NCBI GenBank assembly: GCA_002710685.1
Contig: PALD01000027.1
Location: 62,001 to 126,000, forward strand
Origin: Cytophagaceae bacterium
GTDB lineage: Bacteria; Bacteroidota; Bacteroidia; Flavobacteriales; Flavobacteriaceae
DNA length: 64,000 nucleotides
Reading direction: 5' to 3'
The notes under the pieces are model-generated. The model saw only the letters and a list, made by a program, of their open reading frames with translations. It had not been told where the DNA came from and ran no database searches. Shown piece after piece: positions 43,853 to 52,926 of the stretch. The position numbers and the translations under genes are program-made. Position 1 is the stretch's first letter; each line of letters starts with the position of its first letter.

Positions 43853-44191
43853 ATGAGAAATTCAATGAGGAGACGTAAAAAATTCTTCTTTCTGGTTCCC
43901 GTAGTCCTATTGTTTGTCATAAGCGGTATGGTCATGTGGTTATGGAATGCCATCTTACCCGAGGTCGTGGGGGTACAAGCAATATCTTACTGGCAGGCCA
44001 TGGGCACCCTGGTGCTGAGCAAGATATTGTTTGGGGGGTTCCATGGCTGCAGACCTCGCGGCGGCGGTCGCGATTTTCAAAAAAAGCGCGAATTCTTCAG
44101 AAAGATGAAGAACATGAGCCCAGAGGAGCGTGCAAAGTTCAAGGAAATATGGAAACAGCGCTCAGCCGGAGAGCGTTTTTGCAGCAAATAA
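43853..44191 (+). CDS. Small basic membrane protein downstream of ECF sigma
   Basis: 112 residues: a basic start (MRNSMRRRKK), two membrane helices (about 11-32 and 42-62), then a Gly/Arg stretch (HGCRPRGGGRD) and a charged helix ending KNMSPEERAKFKEIWKQR, which loosely recalls stress-sensing periplasmic helices. No family recognised. Co-transcription with the sigma factor makes it a candidate membrane sensor or atypical anti-sigma factor; that is inference from position. Confidence 0.7.
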   Translation: MRNSMRRRKKFFFLVPVVLLFVISGMVMWLWNAILPEVVGVQAISYWQAMGTLVLSKILFGGFHGCRPRGGGRDFQKKREFFRKMKNMSPEERAKFKEIWKQRSAGERFCSK

Positions 44192-44253
44192 CACAACTAT
44201 ATTACCCCTTTCCAGAGCTATTTTAATCAAATATTAAATAATTGTAAAACCTA

Positions 44254-44281
44254 GGAAACTTTTATTGTTTTTAAAGTTTCC
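44254..44281. promoter_or_regulatory. Candidate TetR operator (28-bp inverted repeat)
   Basis: GGAAACTTT (44254-44262) and AAAGTTTCC (44273-44281), perfect nine-base arms with a ten-base spacer. The -33 TTG of the efflux-operon promoter lies in the spacer, so a bound dimer would block polymerase. Confidence 0.6.
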
Positions 44282-44295
44282 GTGTTTTACATTTG
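44265..44295 (+). promoter_or_regulatory. Efflux-operon promoter (TTG-N20-TACATTTG)
   Basis: TTG at 44265-44267 and perfect TACATTTG at 44288-44295. The transcript would start near 44302, leaving only a few bases before the ATG at 44305, so the message is nearly leaderless. Confidence 0.6.
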
Positions 44296-44304
44296 CGCCC
44301 ACTT

Positions 44305-44910
44305 ATGGAAGAAAATTTATTACAAAAGGCAACCGAGATGTTCCTGCAGTATGGGTTTAAGAGCGTTACCATGGATGATATCGCCAATGAACTGGGCATG
44401 TCAAAAAAAACGGTTTACACATACTATCCCACAAAATCAATCCTTGTTGAGGCCGTGGCCACAAATGTTTTTGAAACAATAAGCAATGGTATTGACGAGA
44501 TACGCTCGCGCAGGCTGAACCCCATCGAGGAAATCTATGTCATCAAGGATTTTGTAAGGCAGCTGCTCAAGGATGAAAAATCATCTCCTGAATTTCAGTT
44601 GTGCAAGTACTATCCTGAGGTGCATGAAAAAATGCATGACAAGAAACTTGAGGTAATGATGGTATGTGTTGTTGAAAACCTGGTAAGGGGGGTTGACATG
44701 GGGCTTTTCCGCCCAAGCATAAACCCACAGATAATCGCAAGGTTTTATTTTACCGGGATGGGCGGTATCAAGAACACTGATCTTTTTCCACCCAAACAAT
44801 TTATCCCCACAAACATAATGGACCAATTTGTTGAATATCACCTAAGGGCAATCGTGACGCCCAAGGGCCAAGATATACTTAAAAGCTACATTGATGAAAA
44901 TAATGATTAA
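44305..44910 (+). CDS. TetR-family regulator of the efflux operon
   Basis: 201 residues from ATG 44305; an upstream TTG (44293) lies inside the promoter box, so it is rejected. The N-terminal helix-turn-helix (about 5-50) reads LLQKATEMFLQYGFKSVTMDDIANELGMSKKTVYTYY. The C-terminal ligand-binding part is hydrophobic and unassigned. First gene of an operon with TolC, adaptor and RND genes, and very likely its repressor: an inverted repeat covers the promoter. Its 3' end overlaps the next gene. Confidence 0.92.
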   Translation: MEENLLQKATEMFLQYGFKSVTMDDIANELGMSKKTVYTYYPTKSILVEAVATNVFETISNGIDEIRSRRLNPIEEIYVIKDFVRQLLKDEKSSPEFQLCKYYPEVHEKMHDKKLEVMMVCVVENLVRGVDMGLFRPSINPQIIARFYFTGMGGIKNTDLFPPKQFIPTNIMDQFVEYHLRAIVTPKGQDILKSYIDENND

Positions 44911-46282
44911 AAACATATCCATCCTTCTTGTGCTCATGGCCAGCTCCCTTAGCTCAAGGGCTCAGGATACCATTGCACCACAAACCTACACCTTTACCCT
45001 CCAGGAGGCAATCGTGTATGGCCTGGAGAACAGCTACACGGCAAAAAATGCAAGCCGGGATGTTGCCATCTCGCTAAAGCAAAAGTGGGAGATCATCGCC
45101 CAGGGCCTGCCGCAGATAGGTGGCAAGATTGATTATCAAAACTATTTAAAGCAGCCCGTAACACTTATACCCGGCGAGATTGCCGGGGGCGCGCCAGGTA
45201 CGTTTGTCCCAGTGACCTTTGGCACAAAGCAAAATGTGAATGCCACGGGCACCTGGAACCAGGTAATCTTTGACGGAAGCTACATCGTGGGCGTACAGAG
45301 TGCAAAGACCTTGCTGCAAATTTCTGAAAATGCAAAGGTAAAATCAGACCTTGAAGTAAAGCAGGCAATCGTCGATGCTTATGGCAATGTGCTCATCTCC
45401 CGCAAAAGTGTTGAAATCTTGGAGAAGAACGTTACCACTATCACAAAAACCCTCGACGACACCAATAAAATTTTTGAAAATGGCCTCGCCGAAGAAGAAG
45501 ATGTGGAGCAGTTACAGATTACCCTGCTGGGACTGGAGACCAACCTCAACAATGCAAAACGTCAACAGGCCATTGCCCTTGACATGTTAAAGGTCACCCT
45601 GGGCATCCCGCTGGAAAACCAGATCATCATCACTGACAATCTCGAGGACCTCACCATGCAATATTATGACCTGGGCATCCTTCAACAGGAAATAGCAGCC
45701 GAGGAAAACATAGACTACCGCATTGCAGAAGACCAGGTAAACTCTGCCGCAACACAGGTAAAGCTCGAGAAGGCAAAGGCACTGCCATCACTCACGGCTT
45801 TTGTAAACTATGGTTTTCAGGGCAACAGTAATGAATTCTCATTTTTAGATAGTGACCAGGAGTACTTCCAGTCAAGTATTTTGGGCGTAAGCCTCAACAT
45901 ACCCATCTTTAGCAGCGGGATGAGGAGTGCCCGCACGGCACAAAAACAGATTGCTTATGAGCAATCGCTGGAGCAGCTGGAAGAAACGCGCAACAGGGTG
46001 AAGCTTCAGATAGCTTCCGCGAAAAACGATTACAAATTTTCACTGGACAACTATGCAAACCAGCAAAAGAACCTAGCACTGGCCGAGCGCATCGAGAACA
46101 AGAACCAGATCAAGTTTTTTGAAGGAATCGCGACCAGCTTTGAACTCAGCGAAGCACAAAGTCAACTCTACCAGGCACAGCAGGATTACCTGCAGGCCAT
46201 GCTAGACGTGATTTCATATAAAGCAGCCCTTGAAAAAGTGCTGGACACCAGTAAATATCAACCAGAAGATTCTCAAAATTAA
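44894..46282 (+). CDS. TolC-family outer-membrane efflux channel
   Basis: About 462 residues; the outer-membrane duct of a tripartite efflux pump. A signal peptide (cleavage after SSRAQ) and two similar coiled-coil halves of the TolC fold are visible, with long helical stretches (ATQVKLEKAKALPSLTAFVNYGF; LEETRNRVKLQIASAKNDYKFSLDNYANQQKNLALAERI). Starts at 44894 or 44903 both overlap the regulator's stop, showing coupling. Confidence 0.92.
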   Translation: MKIMIKNISILLVLMASSLSSRAQDTIAPQTYTFTLQEAIVYGLENSYTAKNASRDVAISLKQKWEIIAQGLPQIGGKIDYQNYLKQPVTLIPGEIAGGAPGTFVPVTFGTKQNVNATGTWNQVIFDGSYIVGVQSAKTLLQISENAKVKSDLEVKQAIVDAYGNVLISRKSVEILEKNVTTITKTLDDTNKIFENGLAEEEDVEQLQITLLGLETNLNNAKRQQAIALDMLKVTLGIPLENQIIITDNLEDLTMQYYDLGILQQEIAAEENIDYRIAEDQVNSAATQVKLEKAKALPSLTAFVNYGFQGNSNEFSFLDSDQEYFQSSILGVSLNIPIFSSGMRSARTAQKQIAYEQSLEQLEETRNRVKLQIASAKNDYKFSLDNYANQQKNLALAERIENKNQIKFFEGIATSFELSEAQSQLYQAQQDYLQAMLDVISYKAALEKVLDTSKYQPEDSQN

Positions 46283-46297
46283 AAAACGACAGTACAG

Positions 46298-47470
46298 ATG
46301 AAAAATATTCTATCCATTGCTATTCTTAGTGTACTATTTGTAGCCTGTGGTGGTGATCCCGCTTCAGTTGACGGCATTATCGCAGAGGGTAATGTAGATG
46401 CAATGCGTGCCATGAAAAATGAACTGACCACGCAGCAAAACACAATCAAGGAGGACATTGCCAAGCTTACCGAAGAAATCCAAAAGCATGAAAAGGGAGG
46501 GCCAGCTTCCCTGGTGACCACCAAGACCGTAAAAGACACCACCTTCAAACACTACATTGAAGTACAGGGCAACGTGGATACTGATGAGAACATCATCATC
46601 TATCCTGAATACTCTGGGGTACTGACCTCTGTATACGTAGAAGAAGGGCAACGGGTGAGCAAGGGGCAACGCCTTGCAAAAATAGACGAGGGTGGCCTGG
46701 GCAGCCAACTTGCACAGCTTGAGGCTCAAGCTGCACTGGCAAAAACAACCTATGAACGTCAAAAAAGGCTGTGGGATCAAAAGATAGGCTCTGAAATCCA
46801 GTACCTGGAGGCCAAGACAAATTATGACGCTACCCAAGCATCAGTCAACCAGATGAAGAGCCAGCTGGCAAAAACCGTGATCACAGCCCCCTTCTCTGGC
46901 GTTGTTGATGACATTATCGCTGAGCAGGGCGGGGTCGTGAACCCGGGGCAGACGCCAGTGATACGCCTTGTGAACCTCAGCGAGATGTATGTGGATGCGG
47001 CCATCCCAGAAACATATCTCAGTAAGGTAAACAAGGGTACAGATGTCATCGTGGAGCTTAGTTCGCTGGGCAAGTCCTATGAAGGGCAGATACGCCAGGT
47101 AGGCAATTTTGTGAATCCTGACAACAGGACATTTAATGTAAAGGTGGCCATCCCCAACCCAGACAATGCGGTCAAGCCCAACCTGATTGCTACCGTAAAG
47201 ATCAATGATTATACCGCTGAGAATGCCATCGTGGTGCCTCAAAATGTATTGCAGCAAAACTCATCTGGTGAGAATATAGCCTACATCTATGAAAAGCAAA
47301 ACGACACCACGGGTGTTGCAAAGCAGGTAAAAATAGAAACCGGTCTTACCCAGGGAGAAACCATTGAAATTAAAAGTGGTATAGAAAAAGGAGAAATATT
47401 GATTATTGACGGTGCAAGGGCACTTCGCGACGGTCAAAAAATACGTGCTAACTCCACAGATAACGACTAA
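46298..47470 (+). CDS. RND efflux periplasmic adaptor lipoprotein
   Basis: 390 residues. Lipobox FVAC with Cys17. An early coiled-coil stretch (about 30-70) is followed by the barrel-sandwich lipoyl-like halves (GVLTSVYVEEGQRVSKGQRLAKID and VITAPFSGVVDDIIAEQGGVVNPG) flanking the hairpin, then beta-barrel and membrane-proximal domains. It links the RND pump to the TolC-like channel. Sixteen bases after the channel gene. Confidence 0.93.
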   Translation: MKNILSIAILSVLFVACGGDPASVDGIIAEGNVDAMRAMKNELTTQQNTIKEDIAKLTEEIQKHEKGGPASLVTTKTVKDTTFKHYIEVQGNVDTDENIIIYPEYSGVLTSVYVEEGQRVSKGQRLAKIDEGGLGSQLAQLEAQAALAKTTYERQKRLWDQKIGSEIQYLEAKTNYDATQASVNQMKSQLAKTVITAPFSGVVDDIIAEQGGVVNPGQTPVIRLVNLSEMYVDAAIPETYLSKVNKGTDVIVELSSLGKSYEGQIRQVGNFVNPDNRTFNVKVAIPNPDNAVKPNLIATVKINDYTAENAIVVPQNVLQQNSSGENIAYIYEKQNDTTGVAKQVKIETGLTQGETIEIKSGIEKGEILIIDGARALRDGQKIRANSTDND

Positions 47471-47476
47471 TCAACC

Positions 47477-50400
47477 ATGGCAAAAAACAATTATAAAGAA
47501 TTCAAGATATCCTCTTGGGCAATAGATAGCAAGATGACGGTATATGTCATCATGGCCATCATTCTCTTTGCCGGACTTGCCGCATACTACACCATGCCGC
47601 GAGAAGACTTTCCAGAGATTGTGGAAACCAAGATCTATGTAAGCTCGGTAAACCCCGGTAACGCTGCTGAGGATGTTGAAAAATTTATTACAGAACCTCT
47701 TGAAGAAGAGTTTAACGACATAGGTGGGGTCAAGGAGATTACCTCCACCACGGTACAGGATTACTCCATAGTCATTGTGGAGTTTGAAGAAAGCGTGGAT
47801 GTAGATGTCGCCAAGACCAAGGTAAAGGATAAAGTAGATATTGTAAAAGCAGAAACTACCTGGCCCACCATGGATAATGGCGCTAAGGTAGAGCCCAATG
47901 TCTTTGACCTCAACTTCTCTGAAGAGATGCCCATTCTCAATATCAACTTGACGGGAGACTTTACCGTACAACAGCTCAAGGATTATGCAGAGCATCTACA
48001 GGACAAGGTAGAACTGCTGCCGCAAATCAAGGAAGCAACCGTGCGGGGAGCTGAGGAAATGGAAGTTGAGATTGCGGTTGACATTTACAAGATGAGCGCA
48101 TCAAAGGTAAGCTTTGACAACATCATCAATGCCATACGCTCAGAGAACACCACCATTTCTGGTGGTAACGTGCTTACTAATGGCTTGCGCAAGAACATAC
48201 GCGTACTGGGTGAAATAGATGACCCTCAAGAGCTACAGAATGTAGTGGTAAAAAGAGACGGCGGCAATATTTTCCTGCGGGACATTGCCGAGATAAAATT
48301 TAGGGAAAAGGACCGCACCACATTTGCCCGAGAATACGGCAAACCCGTAGTCATGCTCGATGTCAAGAAACGCGCCGGTAAAAACATGATTGAGGCGGTT
48401 GAATCCATCAAGCAGATTGTACAGGAAGAAGAGGCTAATTACTATCCTGAATCCCTGCACATCTCATTGACAAACGATCAATCAATCAAGACCGAGAACC
48501 AGGTCAACGACCTTGTCAACAACATCATTTTTGGGGTCATACTCGTGGTGCTTGTATTGATGTTCTTCCTGGGCTTCCGCAACGCACTGTTTGTAGGGTT
48601 TGCCATACCACTCTCCATGTTCATGTCACTGGCAATCGTTTCGTTTTTTGGGCTTACCCTGAACACCATGGTGCTTTTTGGCCTCGTCATGGGTCTGGGC
48701 ATGCTGGTGGATAACGGTATCGTGGTGGTGGAAAACGTCTACAGCCTCATGGCGCAGGGCATGCCCAGGCTCAAGGCTGCAAAACAGGGTATGGGGGAGA
48801 TTGCATGGCCCATTATCGCCTCTACGGCAACAACGCTTGCCGCTTTTTTCCCGCTGGGACTATGGCCCGGTACCATAGGCAAGTTCATGATATTTTTCCC
48901 CATAACGCTATCCATAGTATTGTTTTCATCGCTGTTTGTGGCATTGATCATCAACTCCATGTTGACCTCCAGGTTCATGGAGACTGAAGAGGAGCCGCTT
49001 TCGCGAAAGCGCCTCATACGCACCAGCGCCATCATGGCCGGGGTGGGGGCCATATTGCTTATTGCCGGTTTTGCCGTGGACAGTGGCGGCTTTAGGGGCA
49101 TGGGCAACCTGCTCATCTTTTTTGCCATCATGCTATGGGTGTACAAATATGCACTTGCAGGAGCGGTGGATTACTTTCAATATACATCGCTCAAGAAACT
49201 CGAGAACTTCTATGAACGTTTCTTAAAGTTCGCTTTGCGCGGAAGAAAAGCTTATGTGTTCCTTTTTGGGACCCTGGGACTATTGATATTCTCATTCATG
49301 CTCGTGGGGATTGCACAGCCCAACGTGCTGTTCTTTCCAGAGAATGAACCCAGCCAGATCATAACCTACATAGAATATCCTGAAGGTACAGATATTGAAA
49401 AGACCAATAAACTTACCAAGGATATCGAGCAGCGTGTCTTTGAGGTCATCAAGAAATATGAAGACAAGGATGGCTATAACTATATGGTAGAAAGTGCCAT
49501 CTCCCAGGTGGGGCAAGGGGCAGGAAACCCTCAAACTGATGGTGGGCAGAGCAACGAGATGCCACATAAGGGGAAGATCACACTTTCCATGCGTGATTAT
49601 AAACTGCGCCGCGGGGTGAAGAGCAGTGATGTGCTCAGCGAGGTGCGCGATGCCGTTAAGGGCTTCCCGGGTGCATCGGTCATTGTTGAGAAAGATGCTG
49701 CGGGACCTCCCGTGGGCTACCCCGTCAACATCGAGATAAGCGGTGAGGATTATGACCTCATGCTCGCCGAAGCTGAAAACATGCGCTCCTATATTGAAAG
49801 CCAGGGTATAGGCGGTATTGAAGAGCTCAAACTTGACATCAACCGTTCAAAAACCGAACTCAGTGTCTATGTAGATAGGCAAAAGGCGGGGCAATTTGGC
49901 GTAAGCACAGGTCAAATAGGGCAAACTCTGAGACGCTCTGTCTATGGGGAAGAGGTGGACACCTATAAGGAGGGTGACGATGATTATGAGATAAACATCC
50001 GTTTTAATGATGATTATCGTTATGACGAGAACGTGCTGTTCAACCAGCCCATCACCTTCAGGAACAACTCTGGACAGTTGATACAAGTGCCTATTTCTGC
50101 TCTTACGACCAAAAAGACACAATCAACATTTAGTGCCATAAAAAGAAAAGACCTAAAAAGGGTGATTACCTTATATAGCAACGTGCTTAATGCCTATAAC
50201 CCCAACCAGGTGGTAGAAAACGTCAAGCAGGCACTTTCAGGCTATGAAATGCCTGAGGGAATTTCATACAGCTTTACCGGGGAACAAGAGGAACAAGCCG
50301 AGAACATGAGCTTCTTGCTTCTTGCCCTGGGTATTGCCGTAGGTGGTATCCTCTTGATTCTTGTGGCACAGTTCAACTCCATCTCAAAACCATTCATCAT

Positions 50401-50977
50401 ACTCTCTGCGGTGGTGTTGAGCCTTGCCGGGGTATTCCTGGGGCTGGTCATCTTCCAGATGGACTTTGTGATTATCATGACCATGATGGGTATTATCTCG
50501 CTTGCGGGTATCGTGGTAAACAATGCCATCGTATTGATTGACTATACCCAGATATTGATAGACCGCAAGAAGGAAGAACTTGAAATGGATGAAGAAGCCC
50601 ATTTAACCAAAAAACAGTACTTTGATGTTATTGTTGCGGGTGGTAAATCCCGTTTACGTCCCGTGTTGCTTACGGCAATCACAACAGTGCTGGGATTGAT
50701 ACCACTGGCGGTAGGTCTCAACATAGATTTCTTTGGGCTGTTTACTGACTATGACCCGGGTGTATATATAGGTGGTGACAACGTGATTTTCTGGGGGCCA
50801 CTGGCATGGACGGTGATTTTTGGCCTCGTGTTTGCAACCTTCTTGACCTTGGTCATCGTTCCCGTGATGTTCTATATGATAAACCGCATCAAGATCAAGA
50901 TAAGAAACAGGAAATTGCGCAAGCAAGATGAAAAGAACCAACGCAAACTTGCTAGGGAAAACCCCATTGAACAATAG
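47477..50977 (+). CDS. RND efflux pump (AcrB/HAE1-like)
   Basis: 1166 residues, inner-membrane proton antiporter of the tripartite pump. Twelve helices in two halves around large periplasmic loops. TM4 holds the proton-relay region as GLGMLVDNGIVVVENVY, with Asp412 kept but the adjacent position Asn413 rather than the second Asp of AcrB. MMGIISLAGIVVNNAIVLIDY marks the second half. An insertion rich in hydrophobic residues (about 510-560) makes it longer than AcrB (1049). Drugs, bile-salt-like compounds or metals are possible substrates; the sequence does not decide. Last gene, then a terminator. Confidence 0.94.
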   Translation: MAKNNYKEFKISSWAIDSKMTVYVIMAIILFAGLAAYYTMPREDFPEIVETKIYVSSVNPGNAAEDVEKFITEPLEEEFNDIGGVKEITSTTVQDYSIVIVEFEESVDVDVAKTKVKDKVDIVKAETTWPTMDNGAKVEPNVFDLNFSEEMPILNINLTGDFTVQQLKDYAEHLQDKVELLPQIKEATVRGAEEMEVEIAVDIYKMSASKVSFDNIINAIRSENTTISGGNVLTNGLRKNIRVLGEIDDPQELQNVVVKRDGGNIFLRDIAEIKFREKDRTTFAREYGKPVVMLDVKKRAGKNMIEAVESIKQIVQEEEANYYPESLHISLTNDQSIKTENQVNDLVNNIIFGVILVVLVLMFFLGFRNALFVGFAIPLSMFMSLAIVSFFGLTLNTMVLFGLVMGLGMLVDNGIVVVENVYSLMAQGMPRLKAAKQGMGEIAWPIIASTATTLAAFFPLGLWPGTIGKFMIFFPITLSIVLFSSLFVALIINSMLTSRFMETEEEPLSRKRLIRTSAIMAGVGAILLIAGFAVDSGGFRGMGNLLIFFAIMLWVYKYALAGAVDYFQYTSLKKLENFYERFLKFALRGRKAYVFLFGTLGLLIFSFMLVGIAQPNVLFFPENEPSQIITYIEYPEGTDIEKTNKLTKDIEQRVFEVIKKYEDKDGYNYMVESAISQVGQGAGNPQTDGGQSNEMPHKGKITLSMRDYKLRRGVKSSDVLSEVRDAVKGFPGASVIVEKDAAGPPVGYPVNIEISGEDYDLMLAEAENMRSYIESQGIGGIEELKLDINRSKTELSVYVDRQKAGQFGVSTGQIGQTLRRSVYGEEVDTYKEGDDDYEINIRFNDDYRYDENVLFNQPITFRNNSGQLIQVPISALTTKKTQSTFSAIKRKDLKRVITLYSNVLNAYNPNQVVENVKQALSGYEMPEGISYSFTGEQEEQAENMSFLLLALGIAVGGILLILVAQFNSISKPFIILSAVVLSLAGVFLGLVIFQMDFVIIMTMMGIISLAGIVVNNAIVLIDYTQILIDRKKEELEMDEEAHLTKKQYFDVIVAGGKSRLRPVLLTAITTVLGLIPLAVGLNIDFFGLFTDYDPGVYIGGDNVIFWGPLAWTVIFGLVFATFLTLVIVPVMFYMINRIKIKIRNRKLRKQDEKNQRKLARENPIEQ
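48996..49011. repeat. Perfect palindrome CGCTTTCGCGAAAGCG inside the RND gene
   Basis: 16 bases, no mismatch, in the cytoplasmic insertion region, read as LSRKR. Best copy of the TTTCGC class. Confidence 0.85.
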
Positions 50978-51007
50978 CTATTGATCACACTTTTATCAAT
51001 GGAGTAG

Positions 51008-51038
51008 AAAAACGCCTGGATAATCCAGGCGTTTTTTG
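51008..51038 (+). terminator. Intrinsic terminator of the efflux operon
   Basis: Eleven-base arms AACGCCTGGAT (51011-51021) and ATCCAGGCGTT (51023-51033), followed by TTTTT. 34 bases past the RND stop. Confidence 0.88.
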
Positions 51039-51134
51039 TTTCTTATTTTGAATCATTTTAAATTAGATGTTTCTACAAAAATAATTGCTAAAACGATTTA
51101 TTAAAACCCTTAACATATTCTAAAAATATTTAAC

Positions 51135-51162
51135 TTGACCGTCTAAAATCGTCCTATATTTA
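51135..51162 (+). promoter_or_regulatory. Putative GMC-operon promoter
   Basis: TTG at 51135-51137 and TATATTTA at 51155-51162, last base off the TAnnTTTG consensus, spacer 17. Leader of about 30 bases. Confidence 0.4.
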
Positions 51163-51200
51163 AATTTTTATAAAAATTAGGACAAATAATCCATGGTTAA

Positions 51201-52922
51201 ATGCAAATAATTGAAGAAGGTACGGTCTATGATGCCATAGTCGTGGGCTCTGGTGCCGGTGGCGGTATGGCCACAAAAGTTTTGGCGGAAGCCGGTCTAA
51301 AGGTTGCAGTGGTCGAAGCAGGACCATTTTTTGATCCTGCAGATCCCGAACAGAGAACACAGTTACGCTGGCCCTATGAATCTTCGCGCCGAGGTGCGGG
51401 AACAGTGAGGCCTTTTGGCGATTTTGATGCTGCCTATGGCGGTTGGGAAATAGATGGAGAGCCATACACCCATAAAGAAGGCACCAAGTTTGACTGGTTT
51501 AGGTCTCACATGCTGGGTGGGCGTACCAATCACTGGGGGAGGATCTCCTTAAGGTTTGGGCCCAAAGATTTTAAGCATAAGGATGTGGATGGTCATGGTG
51601 ACAACTGGCCCATTAGTTATGATGATGTAAAGCCTTATTATGACAAGGTTGATAAAATGATAGGTGTTTTTGGCACAAATGAAGGCCTGCCCAACGACCC
51701 AGATGGATTCTTCCTGCCCCCTCCTAAACCCAGGTTGCATGAATTGTTCTACATAAAAGGTGCCCGAAAGTCAAATGTACCGGTATACCCTTCAAGGTTA
51801 TCCATGTTGACCAAAAAAATCAACAATGACCGTGGGGTGTGTTTTTATTGTGGGCAGTGTAACCGTGCCTGTATGGCATATGCTGATTTCTCAGCAGGAA
51901 CTTGCTTGGTATTTCCCGCACAAAAAAGCCGTGGACAAGTGGACCTTTTTGTGAACTGCGTGGTGAGAACAGTTACCACAAATGATGAAGGAAAGGCAAC
52001 CGGGGTCTCCTACATCAACAAAGAAGACAGAAAAGAATATAAACTCAAGGGCAAGGTGGTGATCCTGGGTGCTTCAGCATGTAGCTCTGCAAGAATACTG
52101 CTCAACTCTAAGAGCAAGCAACACCCCAATGGACTTGGAAACAGCAGCAACATGGTTGGTAAGTACCTCCATGATTCTACTGGTGGCGACAGGATGGGCT
52201 TTGTGCCTGACCTTATGAACCGCAAGGTCTCCTATAATGAAGATGGTGTGGGTGGTATGCACGTCTACTCGCCCTGGTGGGGAGACAACTCTAAACTAGA
52301 TTTTCCTCGCGGATACCACATTGAAGTATGGGGAGGAATGGGCATGCCTAGTTACGGTTTTGGGTTCAACGTAAATGATTTCAATAAATTCTTTGGTACA
52401 AATGCTGGGGGTTATGGAGATATCCTGCGCAGTGATGCCAAGAAATATTATGGCGCCGTCGTGGGGATGAGCGGCCGTGGCGAATCTATCGCCAGGGAAG
52501 ATAACTATTGTGAGATAGACCCCAATACGGTTGACCAGTTTGGTATTCCCGTGCTACGTTTTCGTTACAAATGGTCAGATTTTGAGAGAAACCAGGCCAA
52601 GCACATGCAGGATACCTTTGAGGAAATCCTGGAGAATATGGGCGGCATCCCGCTGGGGGAAAAACCCGGTAAAGAATCTGATTATGGGCTGCACACCCCG
52701 GGTAGGATCATCCACGAGGTGGGGACCACGAGAATGGGTGATGACCCCAAGAAATCTGTGACCAACAAATTTCAGCAACTACATGACGCAGACAATGTGT
52801 ATGTTGTAGATGCAGGACCCTTTGTATCACAAGCTGACAAGAACTGTACCTGGACCATCCTGGCCTTGTCATGGAGGGCTTCAGACCATATTGTAGAGCA
52901 ATTAAAACAACAAAACATATAG
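51201..52922 (+). CDS. GMC-family oxidoreductase with ferredoxin-like cysteine motif
   Basis: 573 residues; FAD-dependent alcohol or sugar dehydrogenase. The FAD Rossmann motif is VVGSGAGGGMATKVLAEAG (14-32). The C-terminal part has HEVGTTRMG and a late DAGPFVSQADKNCTW with the catalytic-type Asn. Between them lies Cys214-x2-Cys217-x2-Cys220-x3-Cys224, the exact spacing of a ferredoxin-type iron-sulfur site. In sugar dehydrogenases with a small subunit, an Fe-S cluster in the GMC chain passes electrons onward. No signal peptide, so export would depend on its partner, encoded 4 bases downstream, which has a Tat signal. The substrate (gluconate, glucose or other polyol) is not determined. Confidence 0.88.
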   Translation: MQIIEEGTVYDAIVVGSGAGGGMATKVLAEAGLKVAVVEAGPFFDPADPEQRTQLRWPYESSRRGAGTVRPFGDFDAAYGGWEIDGEPYTHKEGTKFDWFRSHMLGGRTNHWGRISLRFGPKDFKHKDVDGHGDNWPISYDDVKPYYDKVDKMIGVFGTNEGLPNDPDGFFLPPPKPRLHELFYIKGARKSNVPVYPSRLSMLTKKINNDRGVCFYCGQCNRACMAYADFSAGTCLVFPAQKSRGQVDLFVNCVVRTVTTNDEGKATGVSYINKEDRKEYKLKGKVVILGASACSSARILLNSKSKQHPNGLGNSSNMVGKYLHDSTGGDRMGFVPDLMNRKVSYNEDGVGGMHVYSPWWGDNSKLDFPRGYHIEVWGGMGMPSYGFGFNVNDFNKFFGTNAGGYGDILRSDAKKYYGAVVGMSGRGESIAREDNYCEIDPNTVDQFGIPVLRFRYKWSDFERNQAKHMQDTFEEILENMGGIPLGEKPGKESDYGLHTPGRIIHEVGTTRMGDDPKKSVTNKFQQLHDADNVYVVDAGPFVSQADKNCTWTILALSWRASDHIVEQLKQQNI

Positions 52923-52926
52923 TACC

